A DNA stretch of 64,000 nucleotides, from contig NZ_FNTF01000002.1 in assembly GCF_900105495.1 (NCBI RefSeq), positions 4,084,501-4,148,500 of the forward strand, given 5' to 3'. Source of the DNA: Pseudomonas frederiksbergensis (GTDB lineage Bacteria > Pseudomonadota > Gammaproteobacteria > Pseudomonadales > Pseudomonadaceae). Below, one piece after another: positions 43,512 to 51,956 of this stretch. A model generated the notes under the pieces. The model did not search any database, had not been told where the DNA came from, and saw only the letters and a list, made by a program, of their open reading frames with translations. A program made the translations under genes and the position numbers. Position 1 is the first letter of the stretch. Each line of letters opens with the position of its first letter.

Positions 43512-46127
43512 ATGACTATATACGAGGAAGTGCTGGTTTGGTCGGAAAGGCTGCCGCCGTGGCGCAGCGACGCCTTGCGCCGTTTGTGTGTCCAGGGTGA
43601 CTGGATTGATCAGGATCTTGTCGAAATTCTCGATCTCGCTAAGCAACACCATGGTGTGCGAAGCGCATTTCTGCCGGTTCTTCAGCCTGTCCTATTCGCC
43701 GCAGACCATTTTCCCGCCGAGGCGAATCGGGACCACACCGTCGTATTGCAGTCCCTGCATTCACTTACTAACGTGGGGAAGATCCCGAACAGTCAGGCTC
43801 TGAACTTCCAGCCGCATGGTCTCACCATCGTGTACGGCGGAAACGGCACGGGGAAGTCCGGTTACGCACGGGTGCTGAAGCAGGCGTGCCGTGCTCGGAG
43901 CCCAGGTGCTGTCTACGCCAATGCTTACGCTGCGGATTACCAGCAACTCATACCAAGCGCTGCTATTGACTTCGCGCTGGACGGCGCTGCCGAACAGACA
44001 ACCTGGAGCAGTCATCGCGATAACATACCGCAGCCAGAACTCCGGGGCATTTCCGTTTTCGATGGCGACTGCGCTCGGCATTACCTCCAGTCACGAGAAG
44101 CTGCCAACTTTCAGCCATCTGCTCTGAATTATCTCCAGCAGTTGGCGAATGGACTCAATCAGGCTCTGCGCCCCGCGCTACAGGCTGAGATCACGGGCCT
44201 TGCAACAGACACGACACCGTTCACTGTCATTCCGTCCGACACCGATGCCGGACGGGCGGTGCATCCGATTGGCCCAACCACTGATCTGACGCGAGCGCTT
44301 GAATTGGCTACGCTCGCCGATGATGAGCAGGCAGAGCGTCTACGACTTCCGCAGGAAATCAGCGAAGCGGACCCAACTGCCCAGGCCTCGCTACTTGACC
44401 ATGCTGCAACGCGGGTCGATGAATTGGCCAGCCTCATCGCTGTGGTGGCCAGCGTAGTGTCTAATGAGGCTATCGATGCCAAGCACCAGGTACATCGAGC
44501 CGTCGTTGAGGCTGAGACAGCTGAACGTGCAGCGTCCGCCATGTTGCAGGCAGGAGATGCTACACAGCTACTTCCTGGAACGGGGCAAGGTCCTTGGGCG
44601 TTGCTATTCAACGCTGCTCGTGAGTACTCGTCCAGCACTGCATATTCAGGACAGGCCTTCCCGGTCACCTATGACGATGCAGTCTGTGTACTTTGCCAAC
44701 AAAAGCTCAGTCCTGAAGCGCAGGACCGCTTGCAGCGATTCGATCACTACATTCGAGACCGGGCGGCGGAGACTGCTCAGGCTGCACGCAACGCTTGGCA
44801 GCAGATCGTTCGAGAAGTCGGTCCCGCAAGTGTCGACTTCACAGTTGCCCCTAACATGCTGGAGAGCCTGAGGGCGCGTGTGCCAGCGCTTCCGGACGAC
44901 ATCCAGACCTTTCAGAATGACTTGGTCGCCCGACTTCAGTGGCTCAAAAGTGCGGTGGCTACTGGGGTATGGCAGGACTGTCCTGGGTATCGTGGTGCGA
45001 ATCCGGTGGCGTCGATCACTCAGGTTGCGGAAGTACTTCGCGTAGAGGCGGGCCGCCTGCGCGCAAACATGGACGCAGAGGCCTTAGCGGCCAAGAAGCT
45101 ACGGTTGAAAGAGCTGGAAGCGCGGCAGCTACTTTCCGAGCATATCGAAGGCATAGCACGGGTGATTGAAAACCTGGCCCACAGGGCTCGGCTCCAGAAT
45201 TGCCTAAATGACATTGCAGCCACACGGCCGATGAGCGTGCTGGCTGGCCAACTGACTCGGACTTACATCAGTGAGGCTCTGGCTGGACGCATGAACGAGG
45301 AGCTCACTAGGCTGGAGCTTAGGCACGTTGAAGCTGGAGTCAGCTCAGCCGGTGAGGCCGGGGCAGTTCGCCTGGGAATTCAGCTGTTGGACTGCCAGCT
45401 TGCCCCGCACCAAGTGTTGAGCGAGGCAGAGCAGCGTATGTGTGCGCTTGCCTACTTCTTCGCTGAGCTTCACCAGTCGGGATCGACTTCCGGAATCGTT
45501 TTCGACGACCCGGTCTCAAGCCTCGACCACAGCCATCGAACCGCCGTCGCGCAACGAATTGTCGAAGAGTCCGCCAACCGGCAAGTCATTGTATTCACCC
45601 ACGACGCTGTATTCTTTGGTGAACTGTTAACGCTCTGCCAAGATGCGGGTCTGGCACCTGAAGTGAGGTCGATCAGCTACCGGGCGGAAGGCCCTGGCTA
45701 CGTCGATGCCGGTTTGCCGTATGACATGCGCCGGCACCGCGAGCGCATCGCGCAACACCGTCGTGACCAGCAGCAAATTGCAGCAACCTTCAACAGCCCT
45801 CCCGGAGACACTGAGCGGTATGCGATCCGTAATGCATACAGTGATCTTCGCGTGACGATCGAAATCGGTATCGAGGACACGATACTCAACGAAACTGTTG
45901 TCCGGTTCCGCGATGGAATTTCAGTAGGTCGGCTTAACGGCGTGATGGCTGTGCTGGAGCAGGAATTCCGTGAAGTGCAACGCCTGCACGACCGATGCTG
46001 CCGCAATGTGAGCGCGCATTCACATGCGGCCGGCCAGCAGCGTCCCGTAACACATCCTGATGAGTTGCTTGGGGATATTGAGGCCGTGAACACGTTGTTT
46101 ACGCGTATCCGAAGCCGAAGGGGCTGA
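43512..46127 (+). CDS. Large AAA/SMC-like ATPase with CxxC motif and C-terminal HEPN-like motif (RloC/PrrC-like)
   Basis: The 871-residue protein starts at the ATG at 43512 behind AGAGG. Walker A is YGGNGTGKSG (about 108-117), late in the N-terminus. An ABC-type signature LSEAEQR lies at about 636, Walker B GIVFDDPVSSLD at about 661-672, and the H-loop VFTHD at about 695. Between them lies a mainly helical insert containing CVLC (Cys392 and Cys395), like the zinc hook of RloC and Rad50. The last 80 residues contain paired helices and RCCRNVSAHSH, in which R831-N-x3-H836 fits the HEPN ribonuclease motif. The plan (AAA_13-like ATPase plus terminal RNase) resembles anticodon nucleases RloC/PrrC. 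The target is unknown. It is 211 bp upstream of the helicase gene. Confidence 0.72.
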   Translation: MTIYEEVLVWSERLPPWRSDALRRLCVQGDWIDQDLVEILDLAKQHHGVRSAFLPVLQPVLFAADHFPAEANRDHTVVLQSLHSLTNVGKIPNSQALNFQPHGLTIVYGGNGTGKSGYARVLKQACRARSPGAVYANAYAADYQQLIPSAAIDFALDGAAEQTTWSSHRDNIPQPELRGISVFDGDCARHYLQSREAANFQPSALNYLQQLANGLNQALRPALQAEITGLATDTTPFTVIPSDTDAGRAVHPIGPTTDLTRALELATLADDEQAERLRLPQEISEADPTAQASLLDHAATRVDELASLIAVVASVVSNEAIDAKHQVHRAVVEAETAERAASAMLQAGDATQLLPGTGQGPWALLFNAAREYSSSTAYSGQAFPVTYDDAVCVLCQQKLSPEAQDRLQRFDHYIRDRAAETAQAARNAWQQIVREVGPASVDFTVAPNMLESLRARVPALPDDIQTFQNDLVARLQWLKSAVATGVWQDCPGYRGANPVASITQVAEVLRVEAGRLRANMDAEALAAKKLRLKELEARQLLSEHIEGIARVIENLAHRARLQNCLNDIAATRPMSVLAGQLTRTYISEALAGRMNEELTRLELRHVEAGVSSAGEAGAVRLGIQLLDCQLAPHQVLSEAEQRMCALAYFFAELHQSGSTSGIVFDDPVSSLDHSHRTAVAQRIVEESANRQVIVFTHDAVFFGELLTLCQDAGLAPEVRSISYRAEGPGYVDAGLPYDMRRHRERIAQHRRDQQQIAATFNSPPGDTERYAIRNAYSDLRVTIEIGIEDTILNETVVRFRDGISVGRLNGVMAVLEQEFREVQRLHDRCCRNVSAHSHAAGQQRPVTHPDELLGDIEAVNTLFTRIRSRRG

Positions 46128-46338
46128 GTCGGCCGTTACGTTAGCATCTTTGCAGTGCCTGACAACCTCCGGCGCGAGGCTGCTTACGGCAAAAGCGGGC
46201 ACGACAGTTCGGCCATCCCGCGTGGGGCTCGACTCGTTTTGTCCATATCTCTAATGGTTAAGGTCATGGAAAAAATAGGGGCGTGCTACCATATAGCCAT
46301 CTTTTCCCAAGAAGTTTTTCTGCCTCTAGGTATTCGCC
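46128..46338. other. Gap between ATPase and helicase genes
   Basis: This 211-bp gap has no gene. AT-richer DNA just before the helicase start (ATGGAAAAAATAGG near 46265 and CCATATAGCC near 46295) could be an internal promoter. The two genes may therefore form an operon or two units. Confidence 0.4.
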
Positions 46339-49269
46339 ATGGACGATGTAGTCATAACGCATTTGGATGTGTACCAGAGCTGGCAAAACCATCTCTTCAA
46401 TTTCAGTATCGACGATCCCAAGACGAACGCACCCGGGCTGCGCAAGCCGCAACTGGCTGCGCTTTACGCCACCTTGGGGCACCTGGTGATTGATCCTTCT
46501 TCGACCGCCACGGTGGTAATGCCGACCGGTACAGGGAAGACTGACACCATGCTCGCACTAATCATCGCTGCGAGGATGGCCAGAACCTTGATCCTGGTTC
46601 CCTCGGATGCCCTCAGAACACAGTTGGTGGGCAAGTGCACGGAGATGAAGACACTCCGCACCGTGGGGGCGGTATCGGACATAGCGCGCAACCCCATTGT
46701 TGCAGCCATCGATTCGAAGCTGTCTCAGGCACAGGTTGCAGAATTAGCTACTGCCAACATCATTGTGGCCACCCCCCAGGCCCTACTGCTATTTGAAGAC
46801 GCTGCCTTGGGGGCGCTGGTGAACACGTGCAGCCACCTGATGATCGATGAGGCTCACCATGTGGTGGCAGCGAGCTGGAACCGAATCAAAACCGCCTTCA
46901 GCGGCAAACCTTGTATTCAGTTCACAGCGACGCCATTCCGGGAGGATGGTCTGGCTCTGGCCGGCAAGATCATCTACAACTACCCGCTCAGGGATGCGCA
47001 GCTTGATGGCTATTTCAAAGGCATCGAGTTCCATCCGGTACGAGAATACAACCTCAAGCTGTCTGACCAGGCCATCGCAGACAAGGCGGTTGAGCTGCTC
47101 CGGGCTGACCTCAAGGATGGGTACAACCATTTGATGATGGTGCGAGCCAAGTCGCACAAGCGGGCGACAGACCTGTTTGAGATTTATAAGCAGCACGTCG
47201 ACCTAACGCCAGTCCTGATTCACAGCAAGGTGCCGAACCAAGCCAGAGTGATGGCGGAGATCGTCGAGAAGAAGCACCGGATCATCGTCTGCGTCGACAT
47301 GCTTGGGGAAGGCTTCGATCTGCCTGAGCTCAAAATCGCCGCAATTCATGATCAACATCAAAGCCCCGCGGTGACGCTCCAGTTCATTGGTCGGTTGACG
47401 AGGGTTGATGCCGCCCTTGGTGATGCCAAGTTCGTGGCGAACATCGCTAATCAGAAAACCGACCACCAGATGGCAGAACTCTACAAGGAGAGTGCTGACT
47501 GGGGTGCAGTCATTCGCAACGTGAGCGAGCAAAAGGTAGGTCGGGAAATTGAGAGGGCGGACTTCAACGAGCAGTTTGCTGACGGTGACGATGCCCAAGT
47601 GATTTTTGGGCTGAACCCGAACCCCAAGATCAGCGCCGTGGCGTATCACGTCTCCTCTAAAGACTGGACACCACAGCGTGCGCAGGGTCTGGATGGACGC
47701 AGGGAAACACTGCAGTACATCTCGATCAATGATCAGGCCGATACCGTCATTGCCGTGACTCGGCGAGAGACTATGGTTGGGTGGGCTCAGACCGAAGAAA
47801 TCGTCGATACCAATTGGAATCTGTACATTGCTTTCTATAACAAGGCGCAGAAAACCCTGTTCATTCACACCTCAGGTGACGATACCCAGGCAACTCGCTT
47901 TCTCAACTTGGTAGCCAAAGACCCTCGTCGCATCAATGGTGAGCCGACCTTCCGTGCGCTCCACGACATCAAGCTGATGAAGCTGCAGAACGTTGGCCTG
48001 TCCCGCGCCCGGAAAGACCTGCGATTCACGATGCACGTGGGGCGCGATATCAACCAGGTGATTAGCGACATCGAGAAAGGTAATGCGACAAAGTCCAACA
48101 TCTTCGCCACCGGTTTTGAGGATGGAGAACGAACCACTGTGGGCTGCTCGCACAAGGGCAAGATTTGGGAGATGAACTCCTCTCCAATCAACTACTGGGT
48201 CGAGTGGTGCAAGCGCATGTCAGTCAAACTCAACGACAACACCATCGACCCTGCTGACGTACTCAAAAATGTCATGCGCGTTGACCAAATCAAGGACAGA
48301 TGGCCAGAAGGCCTGTTCTACGCCGACTGGCCTGTGTCGATCGCGATCGAAAACGAGCAAAGGATCTCGCTATATTTTCAGGGAGAGACTTTCAACCTTC
48401 TCGACGTCGAGCTTGGTAAGCCTGAGTACAGTGGAGTGCGGACGCTGGAGATCCCCGTCCTTGTCGTGGGTAACGAAGGCGAAGAACGTCGCCTCACTAC
48501 CATCGCCATCAAGTTGTTGGAGGACGGATACAAGACCTCCTGCCCAGGTGTGAAGATCCTTTACCCCCACGAAATGCCACTGGACTCCTACCTGGATGCA
48601 GAGCCGCTTGTTTTGCTCAAGGTCGACGGTTCCATGGTGCAAGGCAACTACCGTCAGTACTCGCTCAACAGCATGGATGTAAAATTGCCTGCCGGTTTGC
48701 TCGAGCCTTGGGATTGGGGAACGACGAAAATCCATCAAGAGTCCATGCGTGCAGACCGACGTAAGGACTCAGTACAAGGCTTCACCTTTGACAAGATCGC
48801 TGATGACTACTCCATAGTCTTCAACGATGACGGCAAAGGCGAAATTGCTGATCTCGTGGCAATTCGGGAAAACAAGGACGCCATTTACGTCGACCTTTAC
48901 CATTGCAAATTCTGCCCCGTGACGGACGCCCCCGGGGCCCGCGTCGCCGACGTATATGAAGTATGCGGTCAGGCGTCGAGATCGGTGAAATGGCTGTACA
49001 CGGACGATAAGTTCTTCAACCGACTGATGGATCGTTATCAGCAATCACTGCTGAAGGACTTCGACAGAATCCTGAAGGGCACGCCTCAGCAGTTGGAGAT
49101 ACTGCGCAACAAATGCCACGACCATGAGCTGATCTTCAAATTTGTGATCGTCCAACCCGCAATATCAGCGAAGAAGGTGTCGAAGGAACAGTTGGCCGTC
49201 TTGGGAACGAGCTACTCATACATCAAGAGTATCTCGGGCTCGGACATCAAGGTCATTGTCAGCCCTTAA
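46339..49269 (+). CDS. SF2 helicase with long C-terminal extension, possible nuclease tail
   Basis: The 976-residue protein has the helicase motifs in order: MPTGTGKTDTM (Walker A, 61-71), VATPQALL, DEAHH (170), FTATPF (about 195), the second RecA lobe CVDMLGEGFDLPELKIAAI and QFIGRLTR (about 348-355). Residues 400-800 are unassigned. Near the end GEIADLVAIRE (Asp838) and YVDLYHCKF (Asp852, Lys857) have the spacing of a PD-(D/E)xK nuclease core, with His855 replacing the usual Glu. Helicase-nuclease fusions of this style occur in restriction-like defence genes. The ribosome site is weak. With the upstream ATPase it forms a likely two-gene defence module. Confidence 0.75.
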   Translation: MDDVVITHLDVYQSWQNHLFNFSIDDPKTNAPGLRKPQLAALYATLGHLVIDPSSTATVVMPTGTGKTDTMLALIIAARMARTLILVPSDALRTQLVGKCTEMKTLRTVGAVSDIARNPIVAAIDSKLSQAQVAELATANIIVATPQALLLFEDAALGALVNTCSHLMIDEAHHVVAASWNRIKTAFSGKPCIQFTATPFREDGLALAGKIIYNYPLRDAQLDGYFKGIEFHPVREYNLKLSDQAIADKAVELLRADLKDGYNHLMMVRAKSHKRATDLFEIYKQHVDLTPVLIHSKVPNQARVMAEIVEKKHRIIVCVDMLGEGFDLPELKIAAIHDQHQSPAVTLQFIGRLTRVDAALGDAKFVANIANQKTDHQMAELYKESADWGAVIRNVSEQKVGREIERADFNEQFADGDDAQVIFGLNPNPKISAVAYHVSSKDWTPQRAQGLDGRRETLQYISINDQADTVIAVTRRETMVGWAQTEEIVDTNWNLYIAFYNKAQKTLFIHTSGDDTQATRFLNLVAKDPRRINGEPTFRALHDIKLMKLQNVGLSRARKDLRFTMHVGRDINQVISDIEKGNATKSNIFATGFEDGERTTVGCSHKGKIWEMNSSPINYWVEWCKRMSVKLNDNTIDPADVLKNVMRVDQIKDRWPEGLFYADWPVSIAIENEQRISLYFQGETFNLLDVELGKPEYSGVRTLEIPVLVVGNEGEERRLTTIAIKLLEDGYKTSCPGVKILYPHEMPLDSYLDAEPLVLLKVDGSMVQGNYRQYSLNSMDVKLPAGLLEPWDWGTTKIHQESMRADRRKDSVQGFTFDKIADDYSIVFNDDGKGEIADLVAIRENKDAIYVDLYHCKFCPVTDAPGARVADVYEVCGQASRSVKWLYTDDKFFNRLMDRYQQSLLKDFDRILKGTPQQLEILRNKCHDHELIFKFVIVQPAISAKKVSKEQLAVLGTSYSYIKSISGSDIKVIVSP

Positions 49270-49352
49270 TTAAATTGCACCAGCGGAATTGCAGATGATT
49301 CCGCTGATGTCATGCTGTGATCTGCGGTTCCGATAAGCGACCGTCAGCTTCT

Positions 49353-49443
49353 GGCCGTTCACTGCCGTTCATGTTGGCTAAGCGTGTGGGTCAAGTCAGA
49401 TCCAAATGGCTGGTCAGGTCGATTGCAAATGAGTGGTCGAGTC
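49353..49443. repeat. Right copy of inverted, transposon-end-like sequence
   Basis: GGCCGTTCACTGCCGTTCATG, then GGTCAAGTCAGATCCAAATG, then GGTCAGGTCGATTGCAAATG, then GTGGTCGAGTC follow in order, matching the reverse complement of 43141-43229 with substitutions. It lies 84 bp after the helicase stop codon. The pair therefore frames both defence-like genes. Confidence 0.7.
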
Positions 49444-49769
49444 AGAGCAGTTGCCCAGATATCAGCAGATTGGAAAAGTCCTCCCTCAACCAGCGGTGAT
49501 TTGATCTATCTGAAACGATCATCCGAATTCATTGCTAGTTGTCCAACCGCCTACGCGATAACCCGCTTGCCACCAAACATTTCATTGAGCGAGTTCCTAG
49601 GATTCTACGCACAACTACAGATTTATCTCGATAGCGCCTGGAAATCCAGGTGTAATCGGCCTGCGAGCGCTGTGTCACCCCCCATGTGTTGGGTGGCGCC
49701 GTCAGTGCGCTGAGGTAGCAGAATGGAATAACAGGCTACTCTGTCTAAAATCTGGTCAGGGGATCGGCC
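49444..49769. other. Intergenic stretch, no gene recognised
   Basis: Short frames here lack ribosome sites and recognisable products. The only visible signal is AGGGGAT just before the small gene at 49770. Confidence 0.4.
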
Positions 49770-49910
49770 ATGCGCACCACTTACAGCAAAAGCCAAGCTC
49801 GCCGCCGTATGCTGGTGCTGGTTGCGCAGGGGCAGACGTTCGTCATCACCCAGAAAGGAAAAGCGGCTTTTCTGCTAGTACAGGTCGAAGCAACAGGGCG
49901 TACAGATTGA
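49770..49910 (+). CDS. Short Phd/YefM-like antitoxin (46 aa), probably orphan
   Basis: The ATG at 49770 follows CAGGGGATCGG. The product MRTTYSKSQARRRMLVLVAQ then GQTFVITQKGKAAFLLVQV has the order of a Phd/YefM N-terminal domain: a short helix with a Ser-x-Ala-Arg-type segment, then a G-x-x-FVIT-x-KGKA-x-LLV strand pair. It lacks the C-terminal toxin-binding tail, and no toxin gene follows in the 284 bp to the next gene. It may be a remnant or a stand-alone regulator. Confidence 0.5.
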   Translation: MRTTYSKSQARRRMLVLVAQGQTFVITQKGKAAFLLVQVEATGRTD

Positions 49911-50194
49911 AAAACCTGACTCGCCAATCCTTAACCCAAAACGGACAGCGTCTTAATGGCAGCGAAATCCCTTCACAGCGCGTAGGTTTATCAACCATCA
50001 ACAGTCATTGCGGGCGTAGATTGAGTGCGAAGTCCATCGAATCCTGCGGGAAGAGGCAGAAGGGTAAACACAGATTTTGAAAAGCGATGTTTCCAGTTTG
50101 GCTGACAGTTTATTAGACGACTAAGGGGCAATTCGCGTCGCCTTATAGTCGAGACCACTGCATTACCTCACCCAACCATAGGGCGTCCCATTTC
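49911..50194. other. Intergenic stretch, no gene recognised
   Basis: No frame with a ribosome site was seen. Near the right end GACGACTAAGG ... CCTTATAGTCGAG forms an imperfect inverted repeat (about 50117-50153), possibly an operator or hairpin for the downstream gene. Confidence 0.4.
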
Positions 50195-51007
50195 GTGCGA
50201 ACCCCAAACCTTGAAAAACTGCTCAGTCAGACCCTTGAGGTCGTTATTCGTGCCGGGCAACTACTAATTGCCGAGTGGGCGAGAGTTGACGGACCTCGGG
50301 GTCAAGGTGACAAGGCCGCCGTAGACGAAGAAATCGAACAGTTCTTACATCAGCATCTACTGAAGCTGCTTCCTTGCGACTTCTGGGGAGAAGAGACCGG
50401 ACATCTTCTGACCGGCCATCCGTGGTGCTGGGTAGTTGACCCGAACGACGGGACCGCAGATTTTCTCAAGGGGCTCAAAGGCTCATCCCTTTCCATCGGT
50501 CTATTGCACAAACAGTCGCCGGTATTAGGTGTTGTGTATGCCCCCGTCACCGTTGAGGGAACGCCTGATTGCATTGCTTGGGCAGAAGGGATGGCCGAGG
50601 TGAACCGCAATGGACAGTCGGTCACGTCACGGCTTACGACCAAAACGCTGTCGAGCGACGAGTTCGTGATGGTCAGTGCCGCCGCAATCAATAAGCCTGA
50701 ACTTAATAGCGAGCTCTGCAGCCCCAGCACTTTTGTAGCAATGCCATCCATTGCCTACAGGCTCGCCAAAGTCGCCGCCGGGGAGGGGGTCTGTGGCGTC
50801 TCTCTTTATCCGGTTTCAGCACATGACGTTGTCGCGGGCCACGCACTCTTGATAGGAGCGGGCGGCGTTTTATTTGATGAGCGAGGCGAAGTGATTACCT
50901 ACGTTACCGAAGCCAATATGCAAACGGTTTCACAACGGTGCTTCGGTGGTTCAGTGGCCGCGTGCCGGGTCTTGCTGGCTCGTGAATGGGATCTTATTTT
51001 CACTTAA
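50195..51007 (+). CDS. Inositol monophosphatase/CysQ-like phosphatase
   Basis: The GTG at 50195 starts a 270-residue protein; the ribosome site is weak. The metal-binding block WVVDPNDGTADFLKG (about 88-102) is the family signature DP-x-DGT, preceded by FWGEETG (catalytic Glu pair). The later DVVAGHALLIGAGG is the second conserved motif, in which W is replaced by V. The family dephosphorylates inositol phosphates or 3'-phosphoadenosine 5'-phosphate using Mg2+. It is an extra copy in an accessory region, so its substrate may differ from housekeeping SuhB/CysQ. It is convergent with the antitoxin-like gene at 51173. Confidence 0.8.
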   Translation: MRTPNLEKLLSQTLEVVIRAGQLLIAEWARVDGPRGQGDKAAVDEEIEQFLHQHLLKLLPCDFWGEETGHLLTGHPWCWVVDPNDGTADFLKGLKGSSLSIGLLHKQSPVLGVVYAPVTVEGTPDCIAWAEGMAEVNRNGQSVTSRLTTKTLSSDEFVMVSAAAINKPELNSELCSPSTFVAMPSIAYRLAKVAAGEGVCGVSLYPVSAHDVVAGHALLIGAGGVLFDERGEVITYVTEANMQTVSQRCFGGSVAACRVLLAREWDLIFT

Positions 51008-51172
51008 TACCCAACCAACCCGCTGCCCAACTTATTCGAGCAACTGGTATCGTTTGTATTTGACCGATTCAACTGTACACAGCCCGCAAGAGCCCAACCG
51101 AAAACCTCTCTAATGAAATCTCCTAAAACCCAGGCGTCGATTAGCGGAACGCTTACGCTCCGAATTTTGAAT

Positions 51173-51649
51173 CTAGGCAGGACCTCCCCATTCCAGCGCT
51201 TGAAGTACCCGACGAACCTGCTTGCCTCCAATCTCAGTGCCACAGAGCAGTACTGGCGTATCTCCGCCGAGGGCTTTGTTTGGCTTCGACATCCAGCACG
51301 CGGCCATATTTCTATTTTGGAACACCTGTTCAGCCAAATGGCAGACCACGGCAACACGATCTAGCCGTTCTGAAGCGACGGAGTTGAGGGGCTTTTGCTC
51401 ACGGCTACGTCGCTTGAACGTGGAGATTGACGTGTTGAGGAGTATCTCTAAGCTATGCCCCTGGAGGTCAAAAGCTATGCAAACCACCTGGAAAAGCTCA
51501 GCGGAAAACCCTGCTTTGATCTGGAGCAATCGCTCTGAGTCCTTCAGTAAAACGCGATTGGCGCTGAAATCCGAGAATGCGGCGATAGCGGCATCACGCA
51601 ATTCGCCTTTCTTGTTTAGCTGACGCCGAGCGGTCGTTGGGGTATTCAT
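51173..51649 (-). CDS. Xre/MbcA/ParS-type antitoxin (DUF2384 domain)
   Basis: The ATG at 51649 gives 158 residues. The first 100 residues contain an Xre-like helix region (ISTFKRRSREQKPLNSV). The last 60 residues, ERLDRVAVVCHLAEQVF ... KPNKALGGDTPVLLCGTEIGGKQVRRVL, are the toxin-binding domain of the MbcA/ParS antitoxins, including the P-N-x-ALGG-x-TP motif. The partner normally is a RES-domain toxin directly downstream, but only 165 non-coding bases separate it from the convergent phosphatase gene, so the toxin is missing. It is the last gene of a minus-strand cluster. Confidence 0.78.
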   Translation of the reverse strand: MNTPTTARRQLNKKGELRDAAIAAFSDFSANRVLLKDSERLLQIKAGFSAELFQVVCIAFDLQGHSLEILLNTSISTFKRRSREQKPLNSVASERLDRVAVVCHLAEQVFQNRNMAACWMSKPNKALGGDTPVLLCGTEIGGKQVRRVLQALEWGGPA

Positions 51650-51725
51650 TGTTTCAGTATGGATGAGCAACGGGAAACCTGGATGGAGCCTTCCGGGAAG
51701 GGGGCGGCGAACCGTCACCAAAAAA

Positions 51726-51956
51726 TCATCGCGCAATTGTAGAGCTGAATACGGGCCCCGAAGCTCCGAAAGGCAAAGTGTCGCTATGTTCCTCTATTCG
51801 TCCCGCCAAAGCCACGTCATCTCGAGTTGGAAAGTGCCGTAACAAAAACTTGGCATCACGTCTTACCCGATCTGGAAGCGAATTATCTCGGCATAGCTCA
51901 ACTAAAAATTCGCGAGTCTGCACCACCGCGCGGGAACGCTCGTCTGGCATCGTCAT
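51726..51956 (-). CDS. BPSL0761-like small protein
   Basis: The ATG at 51956 has GGAG upstream at 7 bp, and it overlaps the stop of the DUF6088 gene (TAATG). The 76-residue product MTMPDERSRAVVQTREFLVE followed by RRDAKFLLRHFPTRDDVALAGRIEE matches the small BPSL0761-type family found beside antitoxin-like genes in proteobacteria. Function unknown. It is co-translated with the preceding gene. Confidence 0.65.
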   Translation of the reverse strand: MTMPDERSRAVVQTREFLVELCRDNSLPDRVRRDAKFLLRHFPTRDDVALAGRIEEHSDTLPFGASGPVFSSTIAR

